NCBI RefSeq assembly: GCF_024345835.1
Contig: NZ_JAGQBW010000005.1
Span: forward strand, 104,047 to 168,046
Reading direction: 5' to 3'
From: Synechococcus sp. HJ21-Hayes
GTDB lineage: Bacteria > Cyanobacteriota > Cyanobacteriia > PCC-6307 > Cyanobiaceae
DNA: 64,000 nt
Each line of letters begins with the position of its first letter. Positions within the stretch are counted from its first letter, which is position 1. Position numbers and translations under genes: made by a program. Shown one piece after another: positions 19,379 through 33,511 of this stretch. A model generated the notes under the pieces. The model saw only the letters and a program-made list of their open reading frames with translations, was not told where the DNA came from and made no database searches.

Positions 19379-20543
19379 TGGCCAGGTCGGTGCCCAGCAG
19401 ATCGGCCATGGCCTTCTGCTGGGGGGAAGGAGCCACGTGGTCTTGGCGCCGAGAGTCGGTGATCAGCCAATCGAGGGCGGCTTCTTGCAGGTCGAAGTGG
19501 TCGCCGTTGCGATCCACGCAGTAGCGGCCGTACACCAGCTTCTCCACGAGCCTCACACCTGGGCCGATGCGGGAGTAGTCGAAGATGATCGAGTTGTCGA
19601 TCGTGGCACCCTCGCAGATTTGGCAGCTGGGACCGATCATGGCCGGCCCGATGATGGTGGCGCCGTCCTCGATCTTGGTCATGCCGCCCACGTAGATGGG
19701 GCCCTGTACGTTGATCTTGTCCCAGTTGGCCGACACGTTCAGGCCCGTGAAAATGCCGGGTCGCACTTCCTTGCCGGGGATCTGAACTTGACGCACCTGT
19801 CCCTGCAGCACGCTGCGGATGGCCTGCCAGTAGTCCGGCACCTTGCCGATGTCCACCCACTCGAATTCCATCGGTAGGGCGTAGAACGGTGCTCCATCGG
19901 CCACTAGCCGGGGAAACAGATCGGAGCCGATGTCAAAGGGAACGCCCGCCGGGATGTAATCGAGGACTTCAGGTTCGAAGATGTAGATGCCGGTGTTGAT
20001 CATGTCGCTGGCGGCTTCATCCACCGCCGGCTTCTCCTGGAAGGAGCGCACGCGCCCATCCTCATCCGTCACCACCACGCCGTAGCTGCTCACCTGCTCC
20101 TTGGGCACCCGCTTGGTGATCAGGCTCGCCATGGCCCCCTTGGCCTTGTGGCGGCGCACAGCCTCGCTGAGATCCAGATCGATCAGTGCATCGCCGCAGA
20201 GCACCACAAAGGTGTCGTCGAAGAATGGTTGGAAGGTCTGGATCTTCTTCAGGCCGCCGGCGGAGCCGATGGCATCACCAATCAGCTGGCCATCCTCGAT
20301 GCGGCCCTCGAAGCTGTAGGCGATTTCCACGCCGAACCGCTGACCATCGCGGAAATAGTTTTCGATCTCCTCGGCCAAGTGGGACACGTTCACCATGACC
20401 TCGGTGAACCCGTGCTCCCGCAGCAGCTCAAGGAGAAACTCCATCACGGGTTTCTGCAGGATGGGGATCATCGGCTTGGGGGTTGTGTGGGTGATCGGCC
20501 GCACACGGGTCCCCTTGCCGGCCGCCAGGATCATCGCCTTCAT
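19362..20543 (-). CDS. Sugar-1-phosphate nucleotidyltransferase (mannose-1-phosphate guanylyltransferase-like)
   Basis: A 393-residue NDP-sugar pyrophosphorylase with an N-terminal nucleotidyltransferase domain (1-240). The GTP/UTP-binding signature LAAGKGTRVRP is followed by TTPKPMIPI, the metal Asp in VLCGDALIDLD, FQEKP, and the sugar-site block MEFEWVDIGKVPDYW. A left-handed beta-helix follows (about 255-345; hexapeptide-like VGGMTKIEDGATIIGPAMIG). The C-terminal 45 residues are extra. The fold fits GDP-mannose or glucose-type synthesis for polysaccharide or glycosylation. Substrate specificity cannot be read from sequence alone. Confidence 0.85.
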   Translation of the reverse strand: MKAMILAAGKGTRVRPITHTTPKPMIPILQKPVMEFLLELLREHGFTEVMVNVSHLAEEIENYFRDGQRFGVEIAYSFEGRIEDGQLIGDAIGSAGGLKKIQTFQPFFDDTFVVLCGDALIDLDLSEAVRRHKAKGAMASLITKRVPKEQVSSYGVVVTDEDGRVRSFQEKPAVDEAASDMINTGIYIFEPEVLDYIPAGVPFDIGSDLFPRLVADGAPFYALPMEFEWVDIGKVPDYWQAIRSVLQGQVRQVQIPGKEVRPGIFTGLNVSANWDKINVQGPIYVGGMTKIEDGATIIGPAMIGPSCQICEGATIDNSIIFDYSRIGPGVRLVEKLVYGRYCVDRNGDHFDLQEAALDWLITDSRRQDHVAPSPQQKAMADLLGTDLAISTAS

Positions 20544-20589
20544 CGGCGCTGTCTGCCTTCGGTGAGTTGGGCCACCCTAGGCAATGGCA

Positions 20590-21522
20590 TCAGGCGGCCA
20601 GAGCTTCTCGAGACGGCCCCCGAGCTGACCCCAGCTCGGGGGGCAGTGGTAGCTGCACGCTGTCGTTGCCATTGAGCAGGCGTTTGAGCTGGAGCGGCGC
20701 GAACAGTCCGCCCTGCTGCTCCAACTCCACCTTCCCCTGGGAGCAGAGAAACAGCAGCGCCCAGAACACCCCCACCCGATCGCAGTCGAGATCAGGTGGG
20801 GCCACCTGGGTCCAGGCCTCCACCAGGTCGTCAAAACCCGTCCACTCCAGCGATTGGGACCACTGCAGCAGGAACTGGCTGAGGGCAGCGGTGGTTTCTG
20901 GCAGCTTCTCGCGGTGGGCCAAGGCCGCCACCTGTTCGATCACGGCGCGGTCGCTGAAGCGTTTGCTGCGCTGGCGTTGGCGGGTTTTGCCCTCCTCCTG
21001 CTCCAGCCGCTCGACGATGTCTTCGAGTTGACGAATCAGCTCCCCAAGCGTCACGGGGCGCTGCAGGGGGGGCGGGGCCACGGGACGGCGCAGGAGATGC
21101 CGCTCTGGTCGGCGAGGTAATTCCACGCCAGGGCTGAGCAGCCAGCCCTGGCCCTCGGCATCGAAATCGAAGCTGCAGTCCTCCTCCAGCAGTGGTTCGG
21201 GCGGGAAGGTCTGTGCTTCCAGCACCTCGGCTTTGAGGCTCACCAGCACCGAAGCGGCCAGGAAGGCCTCGCTGGTTTCGGCCAGGTCCTGCTCGTAGCT
21301 CCCGCCAGATTGGCGGTGCATGGCCGCCACCAGCTTTGGCACTTCAATGCGCTGGCGCAGTTGGTCGAGAAAGCCGTCCACCACGGCAATCACGTCCACA
21401 TCCCAGGGATCGAGATCCCCTCGCTCCGCCGCATCCTGCAGCAGCCGGATAGCGAGCCTTGCACCCCCTTCGGCCACTGGTCTGCGCGTACTCAATCGAA
21501 CGTACCGGCTCTGGGCTGACAA
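20590..21522 (-). CDS. scpA: Segregation and condensation protein A
   Basis: A 310-residue kleisin subunit of the SMC-ScpAB chromosome condensin. The N-terminal helical domain has LAIRLLQDAAERGDLDPWDVDVIAVVDGFLDQ, typical of ScpA, followed by LAETSEAFLAASVLVSLKAEVL. A variable linker rich in Pro and Arg leads to a C-terminal winged-helix region (GVFWALLFLCSQGKVELEQQGGLF). The first 10 residues before the conserved start are poorly supported. It lies between lapA and the pyrophosphorylase gene on the same strand with gaps of 23 and 46 bp. Confidence 0.88.
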   Translation of the reverse strand: MSAQSRYVRLSTRRPVAEGGARLAIRLLQDAAERGDLDPWDVDVIAVVDGFLDQLRQRIEVPKLVAAMHRQSGGSYEQDLAETSEAFLAASVLVSLKAEVLEAQTFPPEPLLEEDCSFDFDAEGQGWLLSPGVELPRRPERHLLRRPVAPPPLQRPVTLGELIRQLEDIVERLEQEEGKTRQRQRSKRFSDRAVIEQVAALAHREKLPETTAALSQFLLQWSQSLEWTGFDDLVEAWTQVAPPDLDCDRVGVFWALLFLCSQGKVELEQQGGLFAPLQLKRLLNGNDSVQLPLPPELGSARGPSREALAA

Positions 21523-21545
21523 AGCCAGGGGCGGCCCCTGGTGCT

Positions 21546-21908
21546 TCAGACCACGTCAGCAGCCTTGGAGGAGCTCTCCCCCGCGGCGGGCAGCAGGCCC
21601 AGTTGGGCATCAACCGTGGCGCGGTAGCGCTGGAGGTCGTCCTCCAGTTCGCGGATCCGCACCTGTTGGGCCTCCATGGCGGTGGGATCCACTTGGCTCT
21701 CCACCCGCTTCACCACACCAGTCCACACCGCGAACACCCAGGCGGCGGTGGCGCCCACGCCCCCCACCACCAGCAGCAATGCCGCCAGGGGCAGGGTGAA
21801 ACTCACCCCTGGCAGAAACCGAACCGTTGTGGCGGCGGTGTTTTCCAGGGTGAACATCACGGTCGCCAGACCGAAGCTGAAGATCAGCAGGAAGTTGAGC
21901 TGCTTCAT
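21546..21908 (-). CDS. LapA/DUF1049 family membrane protein
   Basis: A 120-residue protein with two hydrophobic helices (about 5-20 and 38-62) and a cytoplasmic C-terminal coiled coil (about 72-108). The pattern FSFGLATVMFTLENTAATTVRFLPG followed by a second helix fits LapA-domain proteins, which in other bacteria take part in lipopolysaccharide assembly control together with LapB. The role in cyanobacteria is unknown. It is the first gene of a probable lapA-scpA-pyrophosphorylase run. Confidence 0.8.
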   Translation of the reverse strand: MKQLNFLLIFSFGLATVMFTLENTAATTVRFLPGVSFTLPLAALLLVVGGVGATAAWVFAVWTGVVKRVESQVDPTAMEAQQVRIRELEDDLQRYRATVDAQLGLLPAAGESSSKAADVV

Positions 21909-22020
21909 GGCTCAGGGCCGCATTGGCTTCGCTTCAGAGCGTAAGGACAGAGCTGGTCTTCTGCACGGGGCCGCAACGGGCTGCAGATGTTTGTGACCCC
22001 GGCGCTCCAGAGGCTGGAGC

Positions 22021-23691
22021 TCAGCCCAGGGCCGGGGCCTGCAGCAAGGCCGGCGGCAGCAGCTCGGCCATGGGGGAGCGGCGGATCAGGGCGTTGGCTG
22101 GAGGGTGAATCACCTTGGCCATGGCGTTGTTCTCCCGCTGAACCAGGGCCTCAATGGAGGCCCGGTAGCTGTCGGTCATGATCCGGGGGTAGAGGCCGAT
22201 GCCGATGATCGGCACCAGCAGGCAGCTGATCACGTAGATCTCGCGGGGCTCGGCATCCACCAGATGGGTGTGGGAGGCCAGCTCGACATTTTCCTTGCCG
22301 AAGAAGATCTCCCGCAGCATCGAGAGGAGGTACACCGGCGTGAGGATCACCCCGATGGCCGCCAGCACGGCCATCACGATGCGGAAGCTGAGGGAGTAGG
22401 CCTCACTGGTGGAAAAGCCCACGAAGACCATCAGTTCGGACACGAATCCGCTCATCCCTGGTAGAGCCAGGGAGGCCAGGGAGCAGATGGTCCAGAGGGC
22501 AAACATCTTGCGCATCTTCTGGCCCACCCCGCCCATCTCATCGAGCTGCAGGGTGTGGGTGCGGTCGTACGTGGCACCCACCAGGAAGAACAGAGAAGCA
22601 CCGATCAGGCCGTGGCTGATCATTTGCAACATCGCTCCGCTAGTGCCCAAGTCACTAAAGCTGCCGATACCGATCAGCACAAAGCCCATGTGACTGATCG
22701 AGCTGTAGGCGATCTTGCGCTTCAGGTTGCGCTGGGCAAATGAGGTGAGGGCGGCGTAGATGATGTTCACCACCCCCAACACCACCAGCAGCGGTGCGAA
22801 CTGGGCATGGCCTTCGGGCAGCAGCTGCACGTTGAAGCGCAGCAGGGCGTAGCCGCCCATCTTCAACAGGATGCCGGCCAGCAGCATGTGCACTGGTGCC
22901 GTGGCCTCGCCGTGGGCATCGGGAAGCCAGGTGTGCAGCGGCACGATCGGTAGCTTCACGCCGAAGGCGATCAGCAGGCCGGCGTAGGCGAAGAGTTGGA
23001 ACTTCGTGGAGAAGTCCTTGGCCATCAGGGCCGTGTATTCGAAGGTGGGCGCCCCACCGCCGTGGAAGGCCATAGCCAGGCCCACAATCAGGATGAACAG
23101 GGAACTGCCTGCCGTGTACAGGATGAACTTGGTGGCGGCGTACTGGCGCTTCTTGCCGCCCCAGATGGCCAGCAGCAAATACACCGGTAGCAGTTCCAAC
23201 TCCCAGGCCAGGAAGAACAGGAGCATGTCCTGCACAGCGAACACGGCGATCTGGCCGCCATCCATGGCCAGCAGCAGGAAATAGAAGAGCTTCGGCTTGA
23301 AGGTCACCGGCCAAGCGGCGAGGGCGGCCAGGGCCGTGATGAAGCTGGTGAGCAGGATCAGGGGCATCGAGATGCCGTCAGCCCCCACCGACCAGGCCAG
23401 GCCCAGGTCTGGCAGCCATTGCCAGCGCTCCACCATCTGTAGCCCCTCCACGGAGGGGTCGTAGCCATTGAGATAGCCCCCCACCGTGATCAGGAAGGTG
23501 ATCAGGGCCACGCCCAGGGCAAACCAGCGCACCTGCTTGCCATCACCCTTGTCGGGTACGAACGGGATGCAGAGCGCGGCTGCGATCGGAAACAGGATCG
23601 AGGCGCTCAGCCAGGGGAACGCCGTGCTGCTGCTCTGGGCCAGCGTTACGCCCTGGGTTACCGCGAAGTCCAATGCCACAGGCAGGCTCAA
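22021..23691 (-). CDS. ndhD: NAD(P)H-quinone oxidoreductase chain 4
   Basis: A 556-residue antiporter-like membrane subunit of NDH-1 with about 14 hydrophobic helices. Conserved blocks are [42 protein letters not shown] with its membrane Glu, the [21 protein letters not shown] loop, and [14 protein letters not shown]. It pairs with the adjacent NdhF to form a proton-pumping distal module. It could be the respiratory D1 type or the CO2-uptake D type. The neighbouring ndhF lacks cup genes, which favours the respiratory NDH-1L set. Confidence 0.94.
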   Translation of the reverse strand: MSLPVALDFAVTQGVTLAQSSSTAFPWLSASILFPIAAALCIPFVPDKGDGKQVRWFALGVALITFLITVGGYLNGYDPSVEGLQMVERWQWLPDLGLAWSVGADGISMPLILLTSFITALAALAAWPVTFKPKLFYFLLLAMDGGQIAVFAVQDMLLFFLAWELELLPVYLLLAIWGGKKRQYAATKFILYTAGSSLFILIVGLAMAFHGGGAPTFEYTALMAKDFSTKFQLFAYAGLLIAFGVKLPIVPLHTWLPDAHGEATAPVHMLLAGILLKMGGYALLRFNVQLLPEGHAQFAPLLVVLGVVNIIYAALTSFAQRNLKRKIAYSSISHMGFVLIGIGSFSDLGTSGAMLQMISHGLIGASLFFLVGATYDRTHTLQLDEMGGVGQKMRKMFALWTICSLASLALPGMSGFVSELMVFVGFSTSEAYSLSFRIVMAVLAAIGVILTPVYLLSMLREIFFGKENVELASHTHLVDAEPREIYVISCLLVPIIGIGLYPRIMTDSYRASIEALVQRENNAMAKVIHPPANALIRRSPMAELLPPALLQAPALG

Positions 23692-23960
23692 GGGTCTGGC
23701 CGGAGTTTAGAAATCCTGATCAGAACTGAATCTGCTCGTGGCGGATGTCACACAGAGCGTTGTGCCCTCTGGGTCGATGCGGCGGCGTGGGTGAGCTGGG
23801 GGAGAGGGTGCGGGCCGTCGGCAGGGCAGCTGGCCACCCGCCTCTAAGGGCTTGGCGGCCTGCCTGGAGGGGTGGTTGTTGTGGGCTATCTCGGAAGCGG
23901 CGTTCGCTCACCTGTGAACAACGCTCGCTGTAGGGAACAGGCCACCACCACCACTGGGCG
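23692..23960 (-). promoter_or_regulatory. Intergenic region upstream of ndhD
   Basis: This 269 bp gap lies between ndhF (upstream, same strand) and ndhD. Short open frames on both strands here have no coding look. The gap presumably holds the ndhF terminator and the ndhD promoter. I see no clear hairpin with a T-run and no convincing -10/-35 pair, so the assignment rests on position only. Confidence 0.3.
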
Positions 23961-25976
23961 TCAGCCCAGGGCGCCGAACAGCACCACCAGGGCAATCACG
24001 CCGCCGAACACGATCAGGGCATAGAACTGAGCCCGGCCGGTTTCCAGGTATTTGAGGCCCTCGCCACTGCCCAGGGTCACCAGGCCGGTGAGGTTCACAA
24101 CGCCATCCACCACCTTGGAGTCCACCTCCAGCACCTGGCGGGCCAGCTTGCGGCTGCCTTGCACAAACAGCTTGTCGTTGATGGCATCGAGATACCACTT
24201 GTTGGCCAGGAAGGCGTCCAAGGCAGGGAAGCGAGCGGCAACGGCGGTGCCGAGATCGATCTTGTGCAGGGCGTAGGCCAGCACGGACACGCTGATCCCC
24301 ACCAAGGAAACAGCCACGGAGGCGCCGGCTAGAGGCAGGAACTCGCCCCAGCTGAAGTGCTGGGCCATGTGGGCAGCCTCCTCGGGGTTGAGGAGCCGTG
24401 CAAAGCGGCTGTTCCACGGGGTTCCCAACAAGCCGATCAGCACGGAAGGCACCGCGAGCACCGCCAGGGGCATGGCCATCTGCCAGCCGGATTCGTGCGG
24501 GTGGTCGGCGTGGCTGTGGCCATGGTCGTCGCCATGGTCCTCGGCCGCGCCCTTGCCCGCGGCAGCCAATAACTGGGCCTGCACGGTTTTGTCGGTGCCC
24601 CGGAAACTGCCTTCAAAGGTGAGGAAGTAGAGCCGGAACATGTAGAAGGCGGTCATGCCGGCGGTGATGAAGCCAGCCGCCCAGAGCAGTGGGAAGCTGC
24701 CAAAGGCCTGGCCAAGGATCTCGTCCTTGCTCCAGAAGCCCGCCAGGGGGGGAATTCCACTGATGGCCAGGCAGCCGATGAAGAAGGTGGTGCTGGTGAT
24801 CGGCATGAACTTGCGCAGGCCGCCCATCAGGCGCATGTCCTGGGCCAGTACCGGCTCGTGGCCCACCACGTCTTCCATGGCGTGGATCACCGAGCCCGAG
24901 CAGAGGAACAGCATCGCCTTGAAGAAGGCATGGGTCACCAGGTGGAACATGCCAGCCACCGGGGCGCCGCAGCCCATGGCCAGCATCATGTAACCCAGTT
25001 GGGACACGGTGCTGTAGGCCAGTCCCTTCTTGAGGTCCATCTGGGTGAGGGCGATGGATGCACCCAAGAACAGGGTGATGGTGCCCACCACGGCAATCAC
25101 CACCTGAACCTGCGGGAATGGCACATAAACCGGCTGCAACCGTGCCACTAGGAACACGCCTGCGGCCACCATCGTGGCGGCGTGGATCAGGGCGGAGATG
25201 GGCGTGGGGCCCTCCATGGCATCGGGCAGCCAAACGTGCAGGGGGAACTGGGCCGATTTGGCCATGGGGCCCATGAACACCAGTAAGCACAGCAGGATGG
25301 CCGCGGCGTTGGAGAGGCTGCCGCCGGCCACGGCCTCCTGCAGCCGGCTGCCGATCTCCTCAAACCCAAAGCTGCCCGTGGCCCAGAACAGGCCAAGGAT
25401 CCCCAGCAGCAGGCCGAAGTCGCCCACGCGGTTCACCACAAAGGCCTTCTGGGCAGCATTGGCGGCGCCGTCGCGGTCGTACCAGAAGCCCACGAGCAGG
25501 TAGGAGCACATGCCCACCAGCTCCCAGAACACATAGATCTCCAGCAGGTTCGGGCTGATGATCAGCCCAAGCATCGAGCTGCTGAATAGGGCGAGATAGG
25601 TGAAGAAACGCACATAGCCCTTGTCATGGGCCATGTAGCCGTCCGAATACACCATCACCAGCACGGCGATGGTGGTCACCAGCGCCAGCATCACGGCGCC
25701 GAGGGCATCCACGCGGAAGCCCATCTGGAGATTGAAGGTGCCGGCGCTGGCCCAGTTGAACAGCACTTCGGTGGCGCCTGCCCCAGCCAGCTGCTGTGCC
25801 AGTACGGCATAGCTCAGCACCGCCGCGGCGCCCACGCAGCTGATCAACAGCAGGGCCACCGGCTTGCGCAGGCGGTTGATGGTGCGGTTGAAGCTGATCA
25901 GCCCCAGGCCCACCAGGCACGCCCCCGCCAAGGGAAGCACTGGAATCAGCCAGGCGAGTTCGGCGGGCGAGGGCAT
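23961..25976 (-). CDS. ndhF: NAD(P)H-quinone oxidoreductase chain 5
   Basis: A 671-residue antiporter-like subunit of NDH-1, the largest membrane subunit, with a C-terminal long lateral helix. Conserved blocks include FFTYLALFSSSMLGLIIS, LEIYVFWELVGMCSYLLVGFWYDRDGAANAAQKAFVVNRVGDFG, LHVWLPDAMEGPTPISALIHAATMVAAGVFL and STVSQLGYMMLAMG. A His/Asp-rich loop (DDHGHSHADHPHESG) lies near residue 515. ATG 25976 is the family start. The frame is open to 26147, but that part has no membrane character. It is followed 269 bp later by ndhD. Confidence 0.95.
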   Translation of the reverse strand: MPSPAELAWLIPVLPLAGACLVGLGLISFNRTINRLRKPVALLLISCVGAAAVLSYAVLAQQLAGAGATEVLFNWASAGTFNLQMGFRVDALGAVMLALVTTIAVLVMVYSDGYMAHDKGYVRFFTYLALFSSSMLGLIISPNLLEIYVFWELVGMCSYLLVGFWYDRDGAANAAQKAFVVNRVGDFGLLLGILGLFWATGSFGFEEIGSRLQEAVAGGSLSNAAAILLCLLVFMGPMAKSAQFPLHVWLPDAMEGPTPISALIHAATMVAAGVFLVARLQPVYVPFPQVQVVIAVVGTITLFLGASIALTQMDLKKGLAYSTVSQLGYMMLAMGCGAPVAGMFHLVTHAFFKAMLFLCSGSVIHAMEDVVGHEPVLAQDMRLMGGLRKFMPITSTTFFIGCLAISGIPPLAGFWSKDEILGQAFGSFPLLWAAGFITAGMTAFYMFRLYFLTFEGSFRGTDKTVQAQLLAAAGKGAAEDHGDDHGHSHADHPHESGWQMAMPLAVLAVPSVLIGLLGTPWNSRFARLLNPEEAAHMAQHFSWGEFLPLAGASVAVSLVGISVSVLAYALHKIDLGTAVAARFPALDAFLANKWYLDAINDKLFVQGSRKLARQVLEVDSKVVDGVVNLTGLVTLGSGEGLKYLETGRAQFYALIVFGGVIALVVLFGALG

Positions 25977-26049
25977 CCGGCGCTGGGGCAGTCGGATTGA
26001 GTGTAGGCAGACCGCCGTGAGGCTTTGTCGGAGGGTGATCAGCTGTGGA

Positions 26050-26787
26050 TCAGCCCAGCCAGTGGGCCAGGCCCGTGCGGGCAAAGGCGGTGGCACCCGC
26101 GCCGATGAAGCGGTGGGCCCACCAGAACACCCCCACGGCAATCGCAATGCCTAGTTGCGCTGGCCGCAGGAATTCGCTCAGCACCAGGGTCTGGCGTCCA
26201 TCCAGCACGGCTTGGAAGGGCAGCACCGAGGTGCTCGCCCGCAGCTCCTCAAACGCGGCGCCGAAGCGATGGGCAAGGCGCCGGTCGCCGTTCCACACCG
26301 CAAACAGGTGGTGGGCAATGAGGCCGATGCAGGTGGCCACCATGAAGCTGCTGCCGATCCAGAGGAGGTGGGTGGCGCACCAGAGGATTTGGCCAACGGC
26401 CTGGGGGTGGCGGCTGATGCGGATGATCCCCGTGGCGTACAGCCGCACCTGGGGTTTCAGCACAGCCGGGATCTCCAGCAGGTTGTAGGTGGCTGGGTAG
26501 AGAAACAGAAAGCTGATGGCCGTGCCGGTCCACACCATCGGCACGATCCAAGGCTGGTCCTGCAGGTTCCAGAGCCGGATGCCGTCGTAGCGATGGGCCA
26601 GGAAGTAGCCGATCACCACCACGGCCGAGGGAATGCTCACGGCGGCGAACAGCAGCCGCCACGCCCGTTCGCCGATGCGCGTCGCCCCCCAGGCGCGCAG
26701 CGAGGCCCCTCCGCTGTGGATCACGGCGAAGGCCAGCAGCAGGCCGAGCATCACCCAGCTGCTGTGGTGAGGGTCTGGAACGGGCAT
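26050..26787 (-). CDS. NnrU-domain membrane protein, Z-ISO-like
   Basis: A 245-residue protein with five or six hydrophobic helices, matching NnrU/Z-ISO proteins. Seen are [19 protein letters not shown], the block [37 protein letters not shown] with conserved His and Arg, and [24 protein letters not shown]. Plant Z-ISO, a heme-dependent 15-cis-zeta-carotene isomerase, belongs to this family. Carotenoid genes crtP and crtB lie 2-8 kb away, so a zeta-carotene isomerase role is plausible but unproven. It is divergent from rbcR (112 bp between starts). Confidence 0.82.
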   Translation of the reverse strand: MPVPDPHHSSWVMLGLLLAFAVIHSGGASLRAWGATRIGERAWRLLFAAVSIPSAVVVIGYFLAHRYDGIRLWNLQDQPWIVPMVWTGTAISFLFLYPATYNLLEIPAVLKPQVRLYATGIIRISRHPQAVGQILWCATHLLWIGSSFMVATCIGLIAHHLFAVWNGDRRLAHRFGAAFEELRASTSVLPFQAVLDGRQTLVLSEFLRPAQLGIAIAVGVFWWAHRFIGAGATAFARTGLAHWLG

Positions 26788-26899
26788 GCCAAGGCGCAAG
26801 GAGCTCGATTGTGGCGAAACGGCCTCTGCCCCGAGGCTTCGCCTGTGGGTTCCCCCTACAGTTCAGAGCCCCAGCCGGCGAGCGCCCTCGGGAACCCCC

Positions 26900-27892
26900 A
26901 TGGCCGACCTGCCGTTCACCCTCGACCAGCTGCGCATCCTGCGGGCCATCGCCAGTGAAGGCAGCTTCAAGAAAGCTGCCGACAGCCTGTATGTGACGCA
27001 GCCGGCGGTGAGCCTGCAGATCCAGAACCTGGAGAAGCAGTTGGATGTGTCCCTGTTCGATCGTGGCGGCCGTAAGGCCCAGCTCACGGAGGCTGGACAC
27101 CTGCTGCTCAGCTATTGCGATCGGATCCTGAGCCAGTGCCAGGAGGCCTGCCGCGCTCTCGACGATCTGCACAATCTTCGGGGCGGCTCACTGATCGTGG
27201 GAGCCAGTCAGACCACCGGCACCTACCTGATGCCGCGGATGATTGGCCTGTTCCGGCAGAAGTATCCGGATGTGGCCGTGCAGCTGCAGGTGCACAGCAC
27301 CCGCCGCACGGGCTGGAGCGTGGCCAATGGCCAGATCGATCTCGCGATCATTGGCGGCGAGCTGCCCGGTGAGCTCAATGAGCTGCTCCAGGTGGTGCCC
27401 TACGCCAGTGATGAACTGGCCTTGGTGTTGCCCACCAAGCACCCCCTCGCCCGCTTGCCTGAACTCAGCAAGGACGATCTCTACCGCCTGGGATTCGTGT
27501 GCCTGGATGCCCAGTCCACCACCCGCAAGATGGTGGACCAACTGTTGGCCCGCTCCGGCCTGGATGTGGCCCGGCTCAAGATTGAGATGGAGCTCAACTC
27601 CTTCGAGGCCATCAAAAATGCCGTGCAGAGCGGCCTTGGGGCGGCCTTTCTGCCGGTGGTGTCGATCGAGCGGGAACTCGCGGCCGGCAGCTTGCATCGC
27701 CCTGCCCTCGCTGATCTCTTGGTGCGGCGGCAGCTCAAGTTGATCACCCATCCGGCGCGCTACTGCTCCCGGGCGGCCGATGCCTTCCGGCGGGAGGTAC
27801 TGCCGGTGTTTGCCAGTCCGGACAGCCCCCTGCGCCGGCCCCTCCAGCAGGCTGCAGTGGCCAGTCCTGATGAGGCTTCGACCACTGCCTAG
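26900..27892 (+). CDS. rbcR: LysR-type regulator RbcR (Ycf30/CbbR-like)
   Basis: A 330-residue LysR-family regulator. The N-terminal winged helix (residues 5-65) has [42 protein letters not shown] long effector-binding domain follows with [19 protein letters not shown] and [17 protein letters not shown]. It closely resembles cyanobacterial RbcR/Ycf30 regulators of RuBisCO and carbon-uptake genes. It sits next to ndhF/ndhD as in other picocyanobacteria. ATG 26900 fits the family; 38 upstream in-frame residues are not protein-like. Confidence 0.9.
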   Translation: MADLPFTLDQLRILRAIASEGSFKKAADSLYVTQPAVSLQIQNLEKQLDVSLFDRGGRKAQLTEAGHLLLSYCDRILSQCQEACRALDDLHNLRGGSLIVGASQTTGTYLMPRMIGLFRQKYPDVAVQLQVHSTRRTGWSVANGQIDLAIIGGELPGELNELLQVVPYASDELALVLPTKHPLARLPELSKDDLYRLGFVCLDAQSTTRKMVDQLLARSGLDVARLKIEMELNSFEAIKNAVQSGLGAAFLPVVSIERELAAGSLHRPALADLLVRRQLKLITHPARYCSRAADAFRREVLPVFASPDSPLRRPLQQAAVASPDEASTTA

Positions 27893-27931
27893 AGACGGCG
27901 GCCAAGCCCCAGAGGAGTCAGTACGCCAGGT

Positions 27932-28584
27932 TCAGAAGGAGTCCGCTTCTGGTGTGATCCCCACCGTGTCGTCGGCCACGCCCTTTGTGACGAACTTGTT
28001 CTCGGTGATATCGGTTTGGTACACGCAGCGGACGATCGGCTTGTCCTTCACCGAGCCGATGTAAGCGAAGGTGTTCATGCGCTGCTTGCACTGGCGCATC
28101 TGCTCGGCCGTCACTGCCCCCTCTTTCTGCAGCACGCTCCAGTTTTCCCGGCGGATCACACATCCGGGCTTGAGCGAGGGCTGGGTCACGAAGCTGGAGC
28201 TGGGGTTCATCGTGGTGTATAGCTCGATGTCCATCACGAAGGCGCTGGCTCCCCACTGGCGGCAGAACTCCGGATCGGGCACAGCCATGTCCAGCTGCTG
28301 AGAGCTGGCGATGTTGCCTTGGTTCCCCTGGGTGGTGCTGGAGATGCCGGTGCCGATGCCGATGCCCACCACCATCACACCCGCCAACACGGCGATCGTG
28401 GCCACATTGAACTGAAAGCCCCCACCACCCGGGCCACCGCCTTGACTTCCACTCGGGCCACTCCCTTGGCCGCCGTTGCGAGAGGGCGGGCGCCGGGCGC
28501 CTCGCTCATCCCGGTAGCCGTAAGCGTCGTCGCCGTAGCCGCGGTAGTCGTCGGGTTGGTTGCTGCGGCCGTAGCGGGAGCGGG

Positions 28585-28588
<4 letters not shown>
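27932..28588 (-). CDS. DUF3172 family membrane protein
   Basis: A 218-residue cyanobacterial protein of unknown function. The N-terminal 60 residues are disordered, rich in Arg, Tyr, Gly and Ser. A single membrane helix follows (about 61-82, [21 protein letters not shown]). The C-terminal domain has Cys residues in [26 protein letters not shown] and RCVYQTDI that could form disulfides outside the cytoplasm. It overlaps the ndhM stop by 4 bp, so it is co-translated after ndhM. Confidence 0.85.
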
Positions 28589-33109
<4,521 letters not shown>

Positions 33110-33124
33110 GGAGCGGACGGTGAC

Positions 33125-33511
33125 ATGGTGCGTGTGCTGCTCGTGGAAGACAACGAGATGAACCGCGACATGCTGTCGCGGCGCCTGGGCCGCAAGGGCT
33201 TTGAGGTGGTGATGGCTGTGGATGGCGAGCAGGCACTGGCGATGGCCGCCAGCGAGGCCCCGGCTCTGATCCTGATGGACATGAACCTGCCGGTGATCGA
33301 TGGCTGGGAGGCCACTTGCCGCCTTAAGGCCGATGCCGCCACCGCCGCAATCCCCGTGATCGGCCTCACCGCCCACGCTATGGAGGACGATCGCGTGAAG
33401 TGCCTGGAGGCCGGCTGCGACGACTACGACACCAAGCCCGTGGATCTGCCTCGGCTGCTGGAGAAGATGCAGGCCCAGCTGGCCCGCATCGGCGTGAGCC
33501 TCGAGGGTTGA
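33125..33511 (+). CDS. Single-domain CheY-like response regulator
   Basis: A 128-residue stand-alone receiver domain, 15 bp after the hybrid kinase stop. A GAGGAG sequence at 33108-33113, 11 bp ahead of the ATG, may serve as ribosome-binding site. Motifs: VLLVEDNEMNRDML, phospho-acceptor Asp in ILMDMNLPVIDGWEA, Thr in GLTAHAM, and Lys in YDTKPVDL. This subtype is typical of receivers paired with hybrid kinases, acting as a phosphate shuttle or protein-binding switch. Its stop shares one base with the next gene start (TGATG). Confidence 0.92.
   Translation: MVRVLLVEDNEMNRDMLSRRLGRKGFEVVMAVDGEQALAMAASEAPALILMDMNLPVIDGWEATCRLKADAATAAIPVIGLTAHAMEDDRVKCLEAGCDDYDTKPVDLPRLLEKMQAQLARIGVSLEG

Noticed and set aside
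23720..23995. Short open frames in the ndhD-ndhF gap
   Set aside because: Both are rich in Trp, Cys and Arg with no start signal, and neither resembles a known small photosynthesis protein.
33125..33511. CheY-like protein as part of a flagellar or pilus chemotaxis operon
   Set aside because: No CheA, CheW, CheB/CheR or methyl-accepting protein occurs nearby, so a classical chemotaxis role is not supported.
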